Origin: Paenibacillus tianjinensis
GTDB taxonomy: Bacteria > Bacillota > Bacilli > Paenibacillales > Paenibacillaceae
Length of the DNA: 64,000 nucleotides
Assembly (NCBI RefSeq): GCF_017086365.1
Contig: NZ_CP070969.1
Location: forward strand, 4,588,001 to 4,652,000
Direction of reading: 5' to 3'
Shown here: positions 55,042 through 63,637 of the stretch, one piece after another
Numbering within the stretch: position 1 is the stretch's first letter
How the letters are laid out: the number at the start of each line of letters is the position of its first letter
Translations under genes and position numbers: made by a program
The notes under the pieces: generated by a model
What the model saw: the letters and a program-made list of their open reading frames with translations, nothing else
Told to the model about the DNA's origin: nothing
Database searches by the model: none

Positions 55042-55750
55042 CCCCTAAATCCCCCTTAGCCAAGGGGGACCCCGAGGGCCCCGGCCCTCTGGACACCCGG
55101 AATATTGGCTAGTTCCGATACAGAGACGGTGTGATTGGTGGTTTTGGTTGTAGTCCTCGCTTGTCGCCGCAAGCGGCACGCTCTACCTCAAGCACGCTAG
55201 TCGCGTAGCCCGCCGCCGCTGGCCCGTGGCTCTTGGGGCACCCGCCCCGCGATCCCGTCAGGGCAGCGCTGGGCGGGTCGCCCATGGCGGCGGTGCGCAG
55301 CCGCCGCTGGTCCGTGGCTCTTGGGGCACCCGCCCCGCGATCCCGCAGGGCAGCGCTGGGCGGGTCGCCCACGGCGGCGGGGCGCAGCCGCCGCTGGTCC
55401 GTGGCTCTTGGGGCACCCGCCCCGCGATCCCGCAGGGCAGCGCTGGGCGGGGCGCCCACGGCGGCGGGGCGCAGCCGCCGCTGGCCCATGGATCTTGGGG
55501 CACCCGCCCCGCGATCCCGCAGGGCAGCGCTGGTCGGGTCGCCCTGCCTTTGCCGTTAGTCTTTCGCCTTTGGCTCTTGCCTTAAGTAAGGCCCCGCAGG
55601 CGTTCCCGCCAGGGGAGCCTAAGAAGGGCCGCTCCCCCGCCGAAGTAATCCCTCCCGTCCGCCATCGCCGCTCTCTGCCCGGAGCCCTTGTTGCGGGTGT
55701 CCAGAGGGCGGCGAGCCCTTGGGGTCCCCCTTGGAAGGGGGATTTAGGGG
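55042..55750. repeat. 709-bp GC-rich module with inverted ends and internal tandem repeats
   Basis: The left end (55042-55099) and right end (55695-55750) are inverted copies, about 57 bp, beginning CCCCTAAATCCCCCTT and including GGGGGACCCC and CCCTCTGGACACCCG. They differ by a 2-base gap and a few changes. Between them lie four 87-88-bp tandem repeats (see next entry) and non-repeated GC-rich DNA. No gene is convincing inside. The module sits directly after the T-box terminator T run (55752) and before ileS, so it is transcribed with ileS. It may be a non-autonomous mobile element. Confidence 0.75.
55212..55552. repeat. tandem repeat, four units of 87-88 bp
   Basis: Units start at 55228, 55316, 55403 and 55490 with GGCTCTTGGGGCACCC or, in the last, GGATCTTGGGGCACCC, and contain GCCCCGCGATCCCG and GGGCGGGTCGCCCA. 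The period is a multiple of three (87) in the later units, which makes several long open frames on both strands. These frames are rejected as genes because of their Pro/Ala/Arg-rich, equally open nature in many frames. Confidence 0.9.
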
Positions 55751-55751
55751 A

Positions 55752-56077
55752 AAAGACGCAAACGAGCGCCATCCCGCCCCCAAAGGGGCGAGACGACGCT
55801 CGCGATACCACCCTAATTCTGCGCTTCACGCACATCCTTAAGGGGAGTGTATTCAGCACAATCTCAGTTCCGCACATAATTGTACTGTACGGGTCCGGGA
55901 TAACGTCCGGCAGACGGCTGCACCTACGCACGAATACATCGCTTCAGCTTAGCTTCTAGGGGAAGATCTTCCGGCAAGGCGTGAACAATCGGCTCGCAGC
56001 AACCGCCGACTCTCTGGAGAACAATACCTTATCGTACTTTGTCCCGTCATCGAATACTTATGAACATGACACAGATA
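55752..56077 (-). promoter_or_regulatory. T-box riboswitch leader of ileS
   Basis: The minus strand has the T-box sequence AGGGTGGTATCGCG (55801-55814), which binds the acceptor end of uncharged tRNA. The stem I start, AGAGAGTCGGCGGTTGCTGCG, is seen near 56010. A terminator follows (GAGCG...CGCTC around a GCCCC stem, with TTTT at its end, 55752-55801). An ATC in AAGATCTT (about 55962-55969) is a candidate isoleucine specifier but I could not fold stem I by eye. When tRNA-Ile is uncharged the antiterminator should allow ileS transcription. Confidence 0.82.
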
Positions 56078-56084
56078 TGTTCTA

Positions 56085-56113
56085 GTTATAGACGTTTTAA
56101 GAAAAAATGTCAA
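56085..56113 (-). promoter_or_regulatory. sigma-A promoter of ileS
   Basis: TTGACA (56108-56113, minus strand) and TATAAC (56085-56090) are separated by 17 bases. The start would be near 56077, at the head of the T-box leader. Confidence 0.9.
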
Positions 56114-56230
56114 CACCCTCAGCACCGCAGGTGACGTGCTTATTCATCCGTTAGCAGCTTGCCCACTCCGGCTTGCCGCTATACCATCTCCCTTGGCCTG
56201 AGCGAATCCTGTCACGGCTTAAGCACAAAA

Positions 56231-56716
56231 TCAGAGCAGGTTCTCGCTGGTCTCCCGGCTTTCGAGCGCGTTCCAGTCATCCTGGGAGAGAAGCTCCAGC
56301 TGCGCTTCCACCAGTGTACGGAAACGGGTACGGTAGATGGAGGCCTGCTTACGCAGCTCTTCCGTCTCAATCGCTACCTTGCGCGATTTGGACAGCGCTT
56401 CATTGATAATGCGGTCTGCGTTCTTTTCTGCTTCTTTAATGATCAGCTGTGATTCTTTCTTGGAATTGTTCTTCACATCATCAGCCGCTTCCTGAGCGAC
56501 AAGGATAGTCTTCGATAAACTTTCCTCGATATTCACAAAATGGTCGAGACGCTCTTGAATGGTCAGAAGCTGGTTATGCAGCTCTTTGTTCTCACGAATG
56601 ACGCTTTCATAATCCTTGATTACCTGATCAAGAAATTCATTGACCTCGTCTTCATCATAACCACGGATTCTCCGGGAGAACTCCTTGTTATGTATATCGA
56701 GCGGCGTTAATGGCAT
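56231..56716 (-). CDS. divIVA: DivIVA cell-division/polarity protein
   Basis: DivIVA senses curved membrane at poles and septa and positions division and sporulation proteins. The 161-residue product begins MPLTPLDIHNKEFSRRIRGYDEDEVNEFLD (the N-terminal lipid-binding domain with the conserved GYDxDEVNEFLD) and continues with long coiled coils (about 30-65 and 70-140). ATG 56716 follows GGAGGTGCACAGC. It ends the ylm/sepF group. Confidence 0.96.
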   Translation of the reverse strand: MPLTPLDIHNKEFSRRIRGYDEDEVNEFLDQVIKDYESVIRENKELHNQLLTIQERLDHFVNIEESLSKTILVAQEAADDVKNNSKKESQLIIKEAEKNADRIINEALSKSRKVAIETEELRKQASIYRTRFRTLVEAQLELLSQDDWNALESRETSENLL

Positions 56717-56746
56717 GCTGTGCACCTCCTAGAAATTTCGGACCTT

Positions 56747-56982
56747 TTATGTCCCTGAACTATGAATCATAGGGTGTCCCGGCAGACATAGAAGAAAGAC
56801 TGTACTGTAAAAAGAATCGGATGCATCGTCCCACCTGAAGGAGGCAACCGGTTCTTCGAAAAAATGATAAGGCGCAAGTAGGAATTCATCTTGAAATGCT
56901 GCTTCAGGAACCGTCCCTTCTAAGAGTATCGGCGCCCGGCTTTCAAAATGTTTGCTTCCCTAGAGATAATGAATTTCGACAA
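56747..56982 (-). pseudogene. possible frameshifted small gene between ylmH and divIVA
   Basis: A minus-strand frame of about 65 residues (FESRAPILLEGTVPEAAFQD, then LLAPYHFFEEPVASFRWDDA and a normal stop at 56749) reads like a real protein but has no start. Just upstream, another frame opens LSKFIISREANIL. One missing base near 56950 would join the two into one product of about 77 residues. Either a decayed gene or an error in the sequence. I do not know its family. Confidence 0.4.
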
Positions 56983-57007
56983 GTAATTGCAGATTCCTGC
57001 TGGGGAT

Positions 57008-57790
57008 TTACACAAATTTACCGATCCGGACCCGGTACCGGCCTTTTTTGGTCAGGCTGCCAATCTCCAGAACCTTGAACCGGCCAAAACCCTGAATGGA
57101 GACCATATCCCCATCCTTGAGTCCGCAGGAAGGATCCTCCTCTACTTTCCAGTTCACCCGGACGCGCCCGGCTTTGATCGGGATCAATATTTTGCTCCGA
57201 CTGAGCCGAGTAACATCTGAAGCAATACCATCAAGCCGCAGGGAAGCCACCGTTAATTCCATCGTCTCAAGCTTCACCTCACTGCTGCGTAAACCGGATA
57301 ACGGCAAAATCTCCGTACTGACATTAATCCGGTGCACTCCCGTCAGATTCATCGCCAGATAATCTGCGATATCTGCCGCTACGACCACATGACAACCATC
57401 CTCAAGCACATGAATATCGCCAATTTTCCCTCTTTTGACCCCTAATCCAAGGATAGCGCCCATATAATCGCCATGCTCCAGAGAGAGGAATTTCTGCTCC
57501 CCGGAGGAAATTGCGAGCACCTTAAGCTCCATATCTTCGTCTGATAGATCCCGGTAATCGGGAGCCACCAGTGCACGTTTCCGCTCAGCACTTTCAGTAC
57601 CGCCCTCCCATCTTACTTCAACATCGGGATGGCGGTTTACAAGACTCTGCAGAATATATCCCTGGCGCGGATCAAGAAATTCGGTCAGCTTCGTCTCGTG
57701 ATATTCTCCTGCATGGGTAACCCATTCCCAGGCCTTGTCCACAAATTGCCGTTCGTCAGGATGAAAATGCCCGTAAATTTCATTCTTCAT
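57008..57790 (-). CDS. ylmH: YlmH RNA-binding protein (S4 domain)
   Basis: The 260-residue protein has a YlmH N-terminal domain (about 1-175; HFHPDERQFVDKAWEWV, GAILGLGVKRGKIGDIHV) and a C-terminal S4 RNA-binding domain (about 180-250; LDGIASDVTRLSRSKILIPI, VRVNWK, MVSIQGFGRF). YlmH acts on stalled ribosomes in bacteria and lies in the division cluster. The next gene upstream is ylmG, 4 bases away. Confidence 0.93.
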   Translation of the reverse strand: MKNEIYGHFHPDERQFVDKAWEWVTHAGEYHETKLTEFLDPRQGYILQSLVNRHPDVEVRWEGGTESAERKRALVAPDYRDLSDEDMELKVLAISSGEQKFLSLEHGDYMGAILGLGVKRGKIGDIHVLEDGCHVVVAADIADYLAMNLTGVHRINVSTEILPLSGLRSSEVKLETMELTVASLRLDGIASDVTRLSRSKILIPIKAGRVRVNWKVEEDPSCGLKDGDMVSIQGFGRFKVLEIGSLTKKGRYRVRIGKFV

Positions 57791-57794
57791 CTTT

Positions 57795-58064
57795 TTAGCC
57801 GAATATCAGGGCCACAATGGAATGAAGCCCGCCTACAGCAAAGCGCAGCACGATAATCGCAATGATTGGGGAAATGTCTATCGTGCCAAAAAGCGGGGGA
57901 ATAATCCTCCGGAACGGGCTCAGGTACGGCTCTACAAGCTTGCCGAGCAGCTCACCAATGAAGTTCTCGCGAAGATTAGGCAACCAGGACATGAGAATGT
58001 ATATGAGAATCATGTAATAGTAAATCTGAAATAGGATGTTGATAATAGAAGATACTTCGTTCAA
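57795..58064 (-). CDS. ylmG: YggT family membrane protein (YlmG)
   Basis: The 89-residue protein has two hydrophobic segments (about 6-26 and 62-85) and the family signature LVEPYLSPFRRIIPPLFGTIDISPI between them. YlmG is tied to cell division and chloroplast/nucleoid organisation in its wider family; its exact action is unknown. It follows sepF by 7 bases. Confidence 0.94.
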   Translation of the reverse strand: MNEVSSIINILFQIYYYMILIYILMSWLPNLRENFIGELLGKLVEPYLSPFRRIIPPLFGTIDISPIIAIIVLRFAVGGLHSIVALIFG

Positions 58065-58071
58065 AACCTGT

Positions 58072-58515
58072 TCACCTCATTCTGTTGTAATCTTGATCGT
58101 CACCTAAAATTTCTGTTATGGAGCCTTGAATTTCAACAGTATCCGGTGTGCACATAAATATATTGCCCCCAATCTTGGAGATTCCTCCGCCCAGGGCATA
58201 AACAGTTCCACTGAGGAAATCAATAATCCGCATCGCCTGATCATTGCGCACACGCTGCAGATTAATGACGACCGTACGGTGCGAGCGAAGGTGATCAGCG
58301 ATTTCCTGAGCCTCCTCGTAGGAACGGGGTTCATACAGTACAACCTTTACATTTTTTTGTGAATGGATACTGACGACGTTGGCCCGCTGATTTTTGCGGG
58401 TTTCTACAGGGGCGGGCTCGTATTCATCCTCATCACGGGAGATCTGCTCCCGTTCCACAACTTCCTCTTCCTCCTGCAAGCCCAAAAAACTCATAAACCG
58501 GTTCATCACGCCCAT
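58072..58515 (-). CDS. sepF: cell division protein SepF
   Basis: SepF binds FtsZ and the membrane and bundles FtsZ filaments at the septum. The 147-residue product starts [14 protein letters not shown] (the amphipathic membrane helix), has a charged linker and then the DUF552 domain (about 55-140; [40 protein letters not shown]). The ATG at 58515 overlaps the ylmE stop (TGATG) and follows GAGGAGGGAGCT. Confidence 0.95.
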   Translation of the reverse strand: MGVMNRFMSFLGLQEEEEVVEREQISRDEDEYEPAPVETRKNQRANVVSIHSQKNVKVVLYEPRSYEEAQEIADHLRSHRTVVINLQRVRNDQAMRIIDFLSGTVYALGGGISKIGGNIFMCTPDTVEIQGSITEILGDDQDYNRMR

Positions 58516-59213
58516 CAAGCTCCCTCCTCGTGACCTACTAATACCGTCCCCAGGCGCACCTGGGTGGCTCCTTCCTGTATCGCCACTTCAAAATCATTCG
58601 ACATTCCCATCGACAGCTCTTGTATAGGCTCAGGTGTCAAAGCTAGCAGATTAAGCTCATCTCGAAGCTCACGGAGTCCCCGGAATACGGGACGTGTAAG
58701 CTCCGGATCGCCTTCATGAGGCGCCATCGTCATCAGTCCGATTACTTTTACCCGGTGCAGAGAAGCGATTTCCCTTAGAAATCCCGGCACCGCTTCAGGC
58801 GGCAAGCCAAACTTGGTATCTTCTCCTGAAATGTTCACCTGGAGGAAGACCTTCACGGTAATTCCCGCTGCATCGGCTTTTTTGTGCAGTTCCTGTGCCA
58901 ATGATAACCGGTCCAAAGAGTGTATATATTCAAATTTGCCGATAACGTCCTTAACCTTATTGGTCTGCAAATGGCCGATAAAATGCCAAGTACCCTTGTC
59001 TCCCAGCTCTTTCCACTTATGCTCGGCATCCTGCCAGCGGCTCTCGGCAATGTCCTCTAAACCTGCCTCCAACACAGCAGCCAACGTCTTCAGCGATACA
59101 TATTTCGTCACTGCGATAACCTTGACGTCACCTACATCCCGGCCGCTTGCCGCGCAGGCACGTGCTACACGTCCCTCTACATCGGCGATTCTTTCCTGCA
59201 GTGTCAAAACCAA
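58515..59213 (-). CDS. ylmE: PLP-binding protein YggS/YlmE
   Basis: The 232-residue TIM-barrel protein holds PLP on the lysine in [10 protein letters not shown] (about 36) and has [12 protein letters not shown] (about 77) and [24 protein letters not shown] (about 200-223). It takes part in vitamin B6 homeostasis. The TTG start follows AGGAGAGTTGAACG. It is placed 3 bases after ylmD. Confidence 0.94.
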   Translation of the reverse strand: MVLTLQERIADVEGRVARACAASGRDVGDVKVIAVTKYVSLKTLAAVLEAGLEDIAESRWQDAEHKWKELGDKGTWHFIGHLQTNKVKDVIGKFEYIHSLDRLSLAQELHKKADAAGITVKVFLQVNISGEDTKFGLPPEAVPGFLREIASLHRVKVIGLMTMAPHEGDPELTRPVFRGLRELRDELNLLALTPEPIQELSMGMSNDFEVAIQEGATQVRLGTVLVGHEEGA

Positions 59214-59216
59214 CGT

Positions 59217-60071
59217 TCAACTCTCCTTTATTCCGATCCAGCTCGTCATCCTCCCTGTAATCCCCTGCTCCTTCCGGTAAGAAAAGAACAGATCGGTGTT
59301 ACAGCTTGTACACCACGTTGTACATTCGATATGAGTCGGCAAAATTCCTGCTTTAATCATAATGCGTTGATTCAATTCTTTCAAGTTGAGCATACTTTTG
59401 CTGTCATCAGATAGCGATTTGCTGTATAAGTCCTGTTCTGTGCCGGAGGAAGCGGTATGAGCCAATGTTTCTTCTAGCTGAAGAACATGTTTCATTACAT
59501 AATCATCGACCTCGTAGCAGCATTCTCCAATAGAAGGCCCTATGGCAGCTAAAATATGCTTCGGCTCACTTCCGTAAACCTCCGTCATTGTACTGACCAT
59601 GGCCCCGGCAATTTCCGCCACTGTCCCTTTCCAGCCGGCATGGGCCAAGCCTGCCACCCGCTGCACCGGATCATAAAAGTACAACGGTACACAATCCGCA
59701 TAAAAAGAAGTAAGCAGCACTCCAGGCACATTGGTCAGCAGCCCATCCGTCGATTGGAAAGCCGAAGCTCTTGTCCGGCTGCCGCGTCCGCGGTCTGCCT
59801 CTGTCACTACCGCTATATGTTTTCCGTGGGTCTGCTCCCCGCAGGTCCAGGCATCCATGCTAAACCCCAGACTCTCCGCGAGCTTTTCCCGGTTGCTGAG
59901 CACATCCTCCGGATTATCACCGACATGAAAAGCACAGTTGAAGCTATCAAAAGGCGCCTTGCCGGCACCGCCTTGCCTTCCTGTGAAGCCGGCGGTAATC
60001 TCTCTGTACCCGTGCCATGGCTCAAGCTCCAGCAGCAGAGGCATCCCCTGTTTTTGCACAAATGGTTCCAT
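59217..60071 (-). CDS. ylmD: YlmD, polyphenol oxidase/purine nucleoside phosphorylase family
   Basis: The 284-residue protein has the family metal and active-site motifs: CGEQTHGKHIAVV (about 83-95), FYADCVPLYFYD (Cys about 136) and LAHAGWKGTVAEIAG (about 151-165). Members act on purine nucleosides and had been called laccases. ATG 60071 follows GGCGGAGGTGAGAAG. It is the first gene of ylmD-ylmE-sepF-ylmG-ylmH. Confidence 0.92.
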   Translation of the reverse strand: MEPFVQKQGMPLLLELEPWHGYREITAGFTGRQGGAGKAPFDSFNCAFHVGDNPEDVLSNREKLAESLGFSMDAWTCGEQTHGKHIAVVTEADRGRGSRTRASAFQSTDGLLTNVPGVLLTSFYADCVPLYFYDPVQRVAGLAHAGWKGTVAEIAGAMVSTMTEVYGSEPKHILAAIGPSIGECCYEVDDYVMKHVLQLEETLAHTASSGTEQDLYSKSLSDDSKSMLNLKELNQRIMIKAGILPTHIECTTWCTSCNTDLFFSYRKEQGITGRMTSWIGIKES

Positions 60072-60097
60072 CTTCTCACCTCCGCCTAAGTGTACCA

Positions 60098-60296
60098 CAA
60101 GAATCCCCCACAAAGTGACGTTAGGACTACGAAGCCTATTCAAGTACTTTGCGGGGACCCCATAACCTAACAAATAACTCAAGCGCGTCCTTTCCAAAGG
60201 ACGCCTGCGTTTCTGCGCGAAATATAAGGATAAAGCTTAAAGCGAAGCTTAGCTTTCTTATATTTCAAGAATCCCCCACAAAGTGACGTTAGGACT
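60098..60296. repeat. pair of 31-bp direct repeats flanking two palindromes
   Basis: The same 31 bases, beginning CAAGAATCCCCCACAAAGTG, occur at 60098-60128 and 60266-60296, with partly matching DNA after each. Between them lie GCGTCCTTT-CC-AAAGGACGC (60185-60204) and GAAATATAAG...CTTATATTTC (60220-60265). The stretch between ylmC and ylmD (60072-60348) holds no gene. Confidence 0.75.
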
Positions 60297-60348
60297 CTGA
60301 AGCTTACTCAGGGTCTTTACCACAAACAGTCAAAAAAGACGCACCCTG

Positions 60349-60693
60349 TTAATAAGTGCGCCGTTCATTGCGGTCTCCCCGTTCCAGATACACCGTTTCC
60401 CGTTCTTCCTGTCCTTGCGGCAGTCTGGATTCCTCAATCTTAACGAGCACGACATCCGCGCCAATCTTAACAATATTCCGCCAGGGAATTATCAGGTCGG
60501 CGCCGCCTCCGAAAAGTCCCATAAAGCGGGTGAAACCGGGAACGATGATAGCATCGATCACGCCACGGCGCAGGTCTAGCTCCAGATCGCTGATCTGTCC
60601 CAGCCGTTTTCCATCCACGATATTAATGACATCCTTAGTCTGAAAATCGGAAATCTTCATTTTTTTGCCTGAGCCTAAAGAATCCTCGTTCAC
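60349..60693 (-). CDS. ylmC: PRC-barrel protein of the YlmC/YmxH family
   Basis: The 114-residue protein has a PRC-barrel domain (ISDFQTKDVINIVDGKRLGQ, then VIDAIIVPGFTRFMGLFGGG and DLIIPWRNIVKIGADVVLV). YlmC/YmxH genes are read in sporulation; the function is unknown. GTG at 60693, after GGGGTGGCGAG, is chosen; an inner ATG at 60660 has no ribosome site. It stands alone between sigG and the ylmD unit. Confidence 0.88.
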   Translation of the reverse strand: MNEDSLGSGKKMKISDFQTKDVINIVDGKRLGQISDLELDLRRGVIDAIIVPGFTRFMGLFGGGADLIIPWRNIVKIGADVVLVKIEESRLPQGQEERETVYLERGDRNERRTY

Positions 60694-60788
60694 CTCGCCA
60701 CCCCTGTACAATCAGACCTATAGCTGAGTATATGATCTAAAGGCTTGGCAACATGCCAAGTTAATTGCAGTTGGGCTATTTGGCATTA

Positions 60789-60837
60789 CAAAGGGGTATC
60801 CTCCGGCTGCTTAGGCAAGCCTGAACTGGATACCCCT
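60789..60837. terminator. probable terminator after sigG
   Basis: AGGGGTATCC pairs with GGATACCCCT around an inner partly paired loop, 17 bases after the sigG stop. The T run is longer on the plus strand (GCTTTTT) than on the minus strand (TTTG). Confidence 0.5.
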
Positions 60838-60854
60838 GCTTTTTAACGTCAGCT

Positions 60855-61637
60855 TTAAGACTTCACATGCTTCTGCATCTGCTGGATGGCCGACTTCTCA
60901 AGCCTGGAAACCTGGGCCTGTGAAATACCGATCTCATCCGCAACTTCCATCTGGGTCTTGCCTTCGAAGAACCGCATGGAAAGAATCCGCTTTTCCCGCT
61001 GCCCCAGCTTACGCATTGCTTCCCGCAGGGCAATTTCTTCAATCCACGAGACATCCTTGTTTTTGTCATCGCTGATCTGATCCATCACGTAAATCGGGTC
61101 CCCGCCGTCATGGTAGATCGGCTCGAACAAGGAGACCGGGTCCTGAATCGCATCCAGTGCGAAAACAACATCCTCTTTTGGTACACCCAGCGCCTGGGAA
61201 ATTTCAAAAATCGTCGGCTCCCGCGAATTCTGATTCGTCAGGCTGTCTCGCACCTGAAGCGCTTTGTAGGCGATATCCCGCAGCGAACGCGACACCCGGA
61301 TCGGATTATTATCCCTGAGGTATCTGCGAATTTCACCAATGATCATCGGCACTGCATAGGTGGAGAACTTCACATTTTGCGATAGATCAAAATTATCAAT
61401 GGCTTTCATCAGACCGATGCAGCCTACCTGGAACAGATCGTCAACGAACTCTCCCCGATTATTGAACCTTTGAATAACACTAAGAACGAGTCTAAGGTTA
61501 CCGTTAACCAATTTCTCTCTGGCGGATCGCTCGCCCTGCTGCTGCAGCGAAGTGAACAGCTCCCGCATTTCCACGTTTGTCAGAACGGGCAGCTTGGAAG
61601 TATCCACACCGCAAATCTCGACTTTGTTTCGGGTCAT
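60855..61637 (-). CDS. sigG: RNA polymerase sporulation sigma factor SigG
   Basis: SigG drives late forespore genes. The 260-residue protein starts MTRNKVEICGVDTSKLPVLT (the family signature) and has region 2 (LFQVGCIGLMKAIDNFDLSQ, about 68-87, YLRDNNPIRVSRSLRDIAY) and region 4 (KRILSMRFFEGKTQMEVADE with the helix-turn-helix to SRLEKSAIQQMQ). It follows sigE by 77 bases as in Bacillus subtilis, where it is also read from its own forespore promoter. Confidence 0.97.
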   Translation of the reverse strand: MTRNKVEICGVDTSKLPVLTNVEMRELFTSLQQQGERSAREKLVNGNLRLVLSVIQRFNNRGEFVDDLFQVGCIGLMKAIDNFDLSQNVKFSTYAVPMIIGEIRRYLRDNNPIRVSRSLRDIAYKALQVRDSLTNQNSREPTIFEISQALGVPKEDVVFALDAIQDPVSLFEPIYHDGGDPIYVMDQISDDKNKDVSWIEEIALREAMRKLGQREKRILSMRFFEGKTQMEVADEIGISQAQVSRLEKSAIQQMQKHVKS

Positions 61638-61714
61638 GATGATTTACCTCCCAAGGAGAAACATTACTGTACATTATCTCCCCGGCCCGGCATTTTATTC
61701 CTTGGTTTTTCCGC

Positions 61715-62434
61715 TCACACCATCTTGTTGAACTCCTTGCGCAGCCGTTTGATGATTCTCTTTTCCAGACGCGAGATATAAGATTGAGAGATACCCAGCA
61801 GATCAGCAACGTCTTTTTGTGTTTTCTCCTCGCCCCCGCGCAGCCCGAACCGCAGCTCCATTATCAGCCGCTCCCGCTCACTGAGTTTTTCCAGCGCCTT
61901 TTGCAGCAGCTTGCGGTCGACCTGTTCTTCAATATTACGGTAAATGGTATCATTTTCCGTACCTAGCACATCCGATAGCAGCAACTCATTGCCGTCCCAG
62001 TCAATATTCAGCGGCTCATCAAAGGATACCTCGCTGCGCGTCTTGCTGTTGCGCCGCAGATACATCAGAATCTCATTCTCGATGCACCTTGAGGCATATG
62101 TCGCCAGCTTGATTTTCTTCTCCGGATCAAACGTATTTACTGCTTTAATAAGCCCTATAGCACCAATGGAGACAAGATCTTCGATATTGATGCCTGTATT
62201 CTCGAATTTGCGGGCAATGTAGACAACCAGGCGCAGGTTTCGCTCAATCAGCATCGCCCGGACTGCAGCATCACCGGTGGACAGCCGCTGCAGCAAATAT
62301 TCCTCTTCTTCCCGGGTCAGGGGAGGAGGCAAAGCCTCACTTCCGCCGATATAATAAATTTCCTGGCTTTTCAGACCCAGCAGAAACAGCATGCGGTAGT
62401 ACTGCAGCTGCAGCGCAAGCTTCCATTTGACCAT
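61715..62434 (-). CDS. sigE: RNA polymerase sporulation sigma factor SigE (precursor)
   Basis: SigE drives early mother-cell genes and is made as an inactive precursor. The 239-residue product starts [20 protein letters not shown], the membrane-binding pro-sequence that SpoIIGA removes. Region 2 ([20 protein letters not shown]) and region 4 ([20 protein letters not shown]) are intact. ATG 62434 follows GGAGGAGGAACAATA. spoIIGA is directly upstream. Confidence 0.97.
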   Translation of the reverse strand: MVKWKLALQLQYYRMLFLLGLKSQEIYYIGGSEALPPPLTREEEEYLLQRLSTGDAAVRAMLIERNLRLVVYIARKFENTGINIEDLVSIGAIGLIKAVNTFDPEKKIKLATYASRCIENEILMYLRRNSKTRSEVSFDEPLNIDWDGNELLLSDVLGTENDTIYRNIEEQVDRKLLQKALEKLSERERLIMELRFGLRGGEEKTQKDVADLLGISQSYISRLEKRIIKRLRKEFNKMV

Positions 62435-62502
62435 TATTGTTCCTCCTCCAAGAAGTACACCGTTCCCCCGTATGTTCCTTATCTCTTCCTCTTCGACCAT
62501 TA

Positions 62503-63459
62503 TCAACAAGGCACAGCCGCGTCAGCGGTGTGCTCTTTTTGGGCTAAGTCAGGGTGAATGACCGCCCGGTACGCTCCGTCTCCCGACAGTGTCCCGCCAT
62601 CCAGCCCGATGAGCACTCTTTTACTGCAGAAGATCTCCTCACCAAGCTTTATCTTCACCAGATCAGGCTTCAGCGCCAGCATAAACGCCGCCCCGCGGTT
62701 AATTCCCCGGTAGGGTACAAGCCGCATCCGGTCCTGCCAAGCAAAAGACTGCCCGTCCGTTTCCAGCAGAAGTTTGTCCGCACTCATCTGCGTCAGCTTG
62801 CCTTTCCAGGCGGCCGGCAGATGGGTTTCCCACAGTGAAGCCTCCATAACCATCACCGGAATCCGCGTCAATGGATCATTCAGCCGGTTTCCCGTATCCA
62901 GCAGGCCCGGACAGACAACGATTACGCCCTCAATCTCCACAGACACCTCACCGATATAGGAATCCAGCTGTTCTCTGCGGATCCGCGAAGAATGGACCAG
63001 CTTGAAGAGCAGCAGAATCAGCGGAAGTGCAGCGAGCACGAACCAGAAACCGATTTTTAGCCGGTAAGCTTGACCTCCCGAAGAGGTAAACAGAATACCG
63101 TTCCAGATGTCGCCGGAGCTTTGCAGCAAATAGTGAACACCAACAATACCGCCGGCTGCTGCAAAATTAATCACATAAAAAGCTCCTAATGCGCGCAGAT
63201 AGCTTTGCAGACTCTTGAACCCGAAAGCGATCCATAGCATCAGTACCGACAATCCGAACTTAATCAGGAAGGTATAGAGAAAAGAGAGCTCCGGTACGAA
63301 CATCATAACCACATACAATGCGCCAACCAGCGCAGAGAGAGCCAGTCTCCACCAGGGGACTTTAACTTTAACCAGCCAGCCTGTCAGCCATAAAAGCACT
63401 CCGTCGATCAGCAGATTGGCAGCGAAAATCAAGTCAATATAAACTACCAGTGCATTCAC
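62503..63459 (-). CDS. spoIIGA: sigma-E processing peptidase SpoIIGA
   Basis: SpoIIGA is the membrane aspartyl protease that activates pro-SigE once the septum forms. The 318-residue product has five hydrophobic segments in its first half ([20 protein letters not shown] onward) and a protease domain with the catalytic [19 protein letters not shown] (DTG, about residue 186). GTG 63459 after GGATAGGCAG gives the usual family length; longer frames upstream have no support. It forms an operon with sigE. Confidence 0.95.
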   Translation of the reverse strand: MNALVVYIDLIFAANLLIDGVLLWLTGWLVKVKVPWWRLALSALVGALYVVMMFVPELSFLYTFLIKFGLSVLMLWIAFGFKSLQSYLRALGAFYVINFAAAGGIVGVHYLLQSSGDIWNGILFTSSGGQAYRLKIGFWFVLAALPLILLLFKLVHSSRIRREQLDSYIGEVSVEIEGVIVVCPGLLDTGNRLNDPLTRIPVMVMEASLWETHLPAAWKGKLTQMSADKLLLETDGQSFAWQDRMRLVPYRGINRGAAFMLALKPDLVKIKLGEEIFCSKRVLIGLDGGTLSGDGAYRAVIHPDLAQKEHTADAAVPC

Positions 63460-63594
63460 CTGCCTATCCGGAGCCGGGAGCAGGCTCTCTTTTTTGGACG
63501 ATATGATTAGTATAGAAAGTCTCGCATTCAAAGTCTGTCTAAACATGGGGGGCATTCTGGAGGTTTTTTTGTCGAGATATAGCACGGCGTACGC

Positions 63595-63624
63595 AAAAAA
63601 GCCAACCTTGAAAGGCTGGCTTCA
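63595..63624 (-). terminator. terminator after the Rpn-type gene
   Basis: AGCCAGCCTT pairs with AAGGTTGGCT and is followed by TTTTT on the minus strand. Confidence 0.85.
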
Positions 63625-63637
63625 AATGAGCAGATAT

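Noticed and set aside
55197..55959. Several long frames rich in Pro, Ala, Arg and Gly on both strands
   Set aside because: They come from the 87-bp tandem repeat, whose period is a multiple of three, so many frames stay open. Composition is not protein-like and no ribosome site or start is credible.
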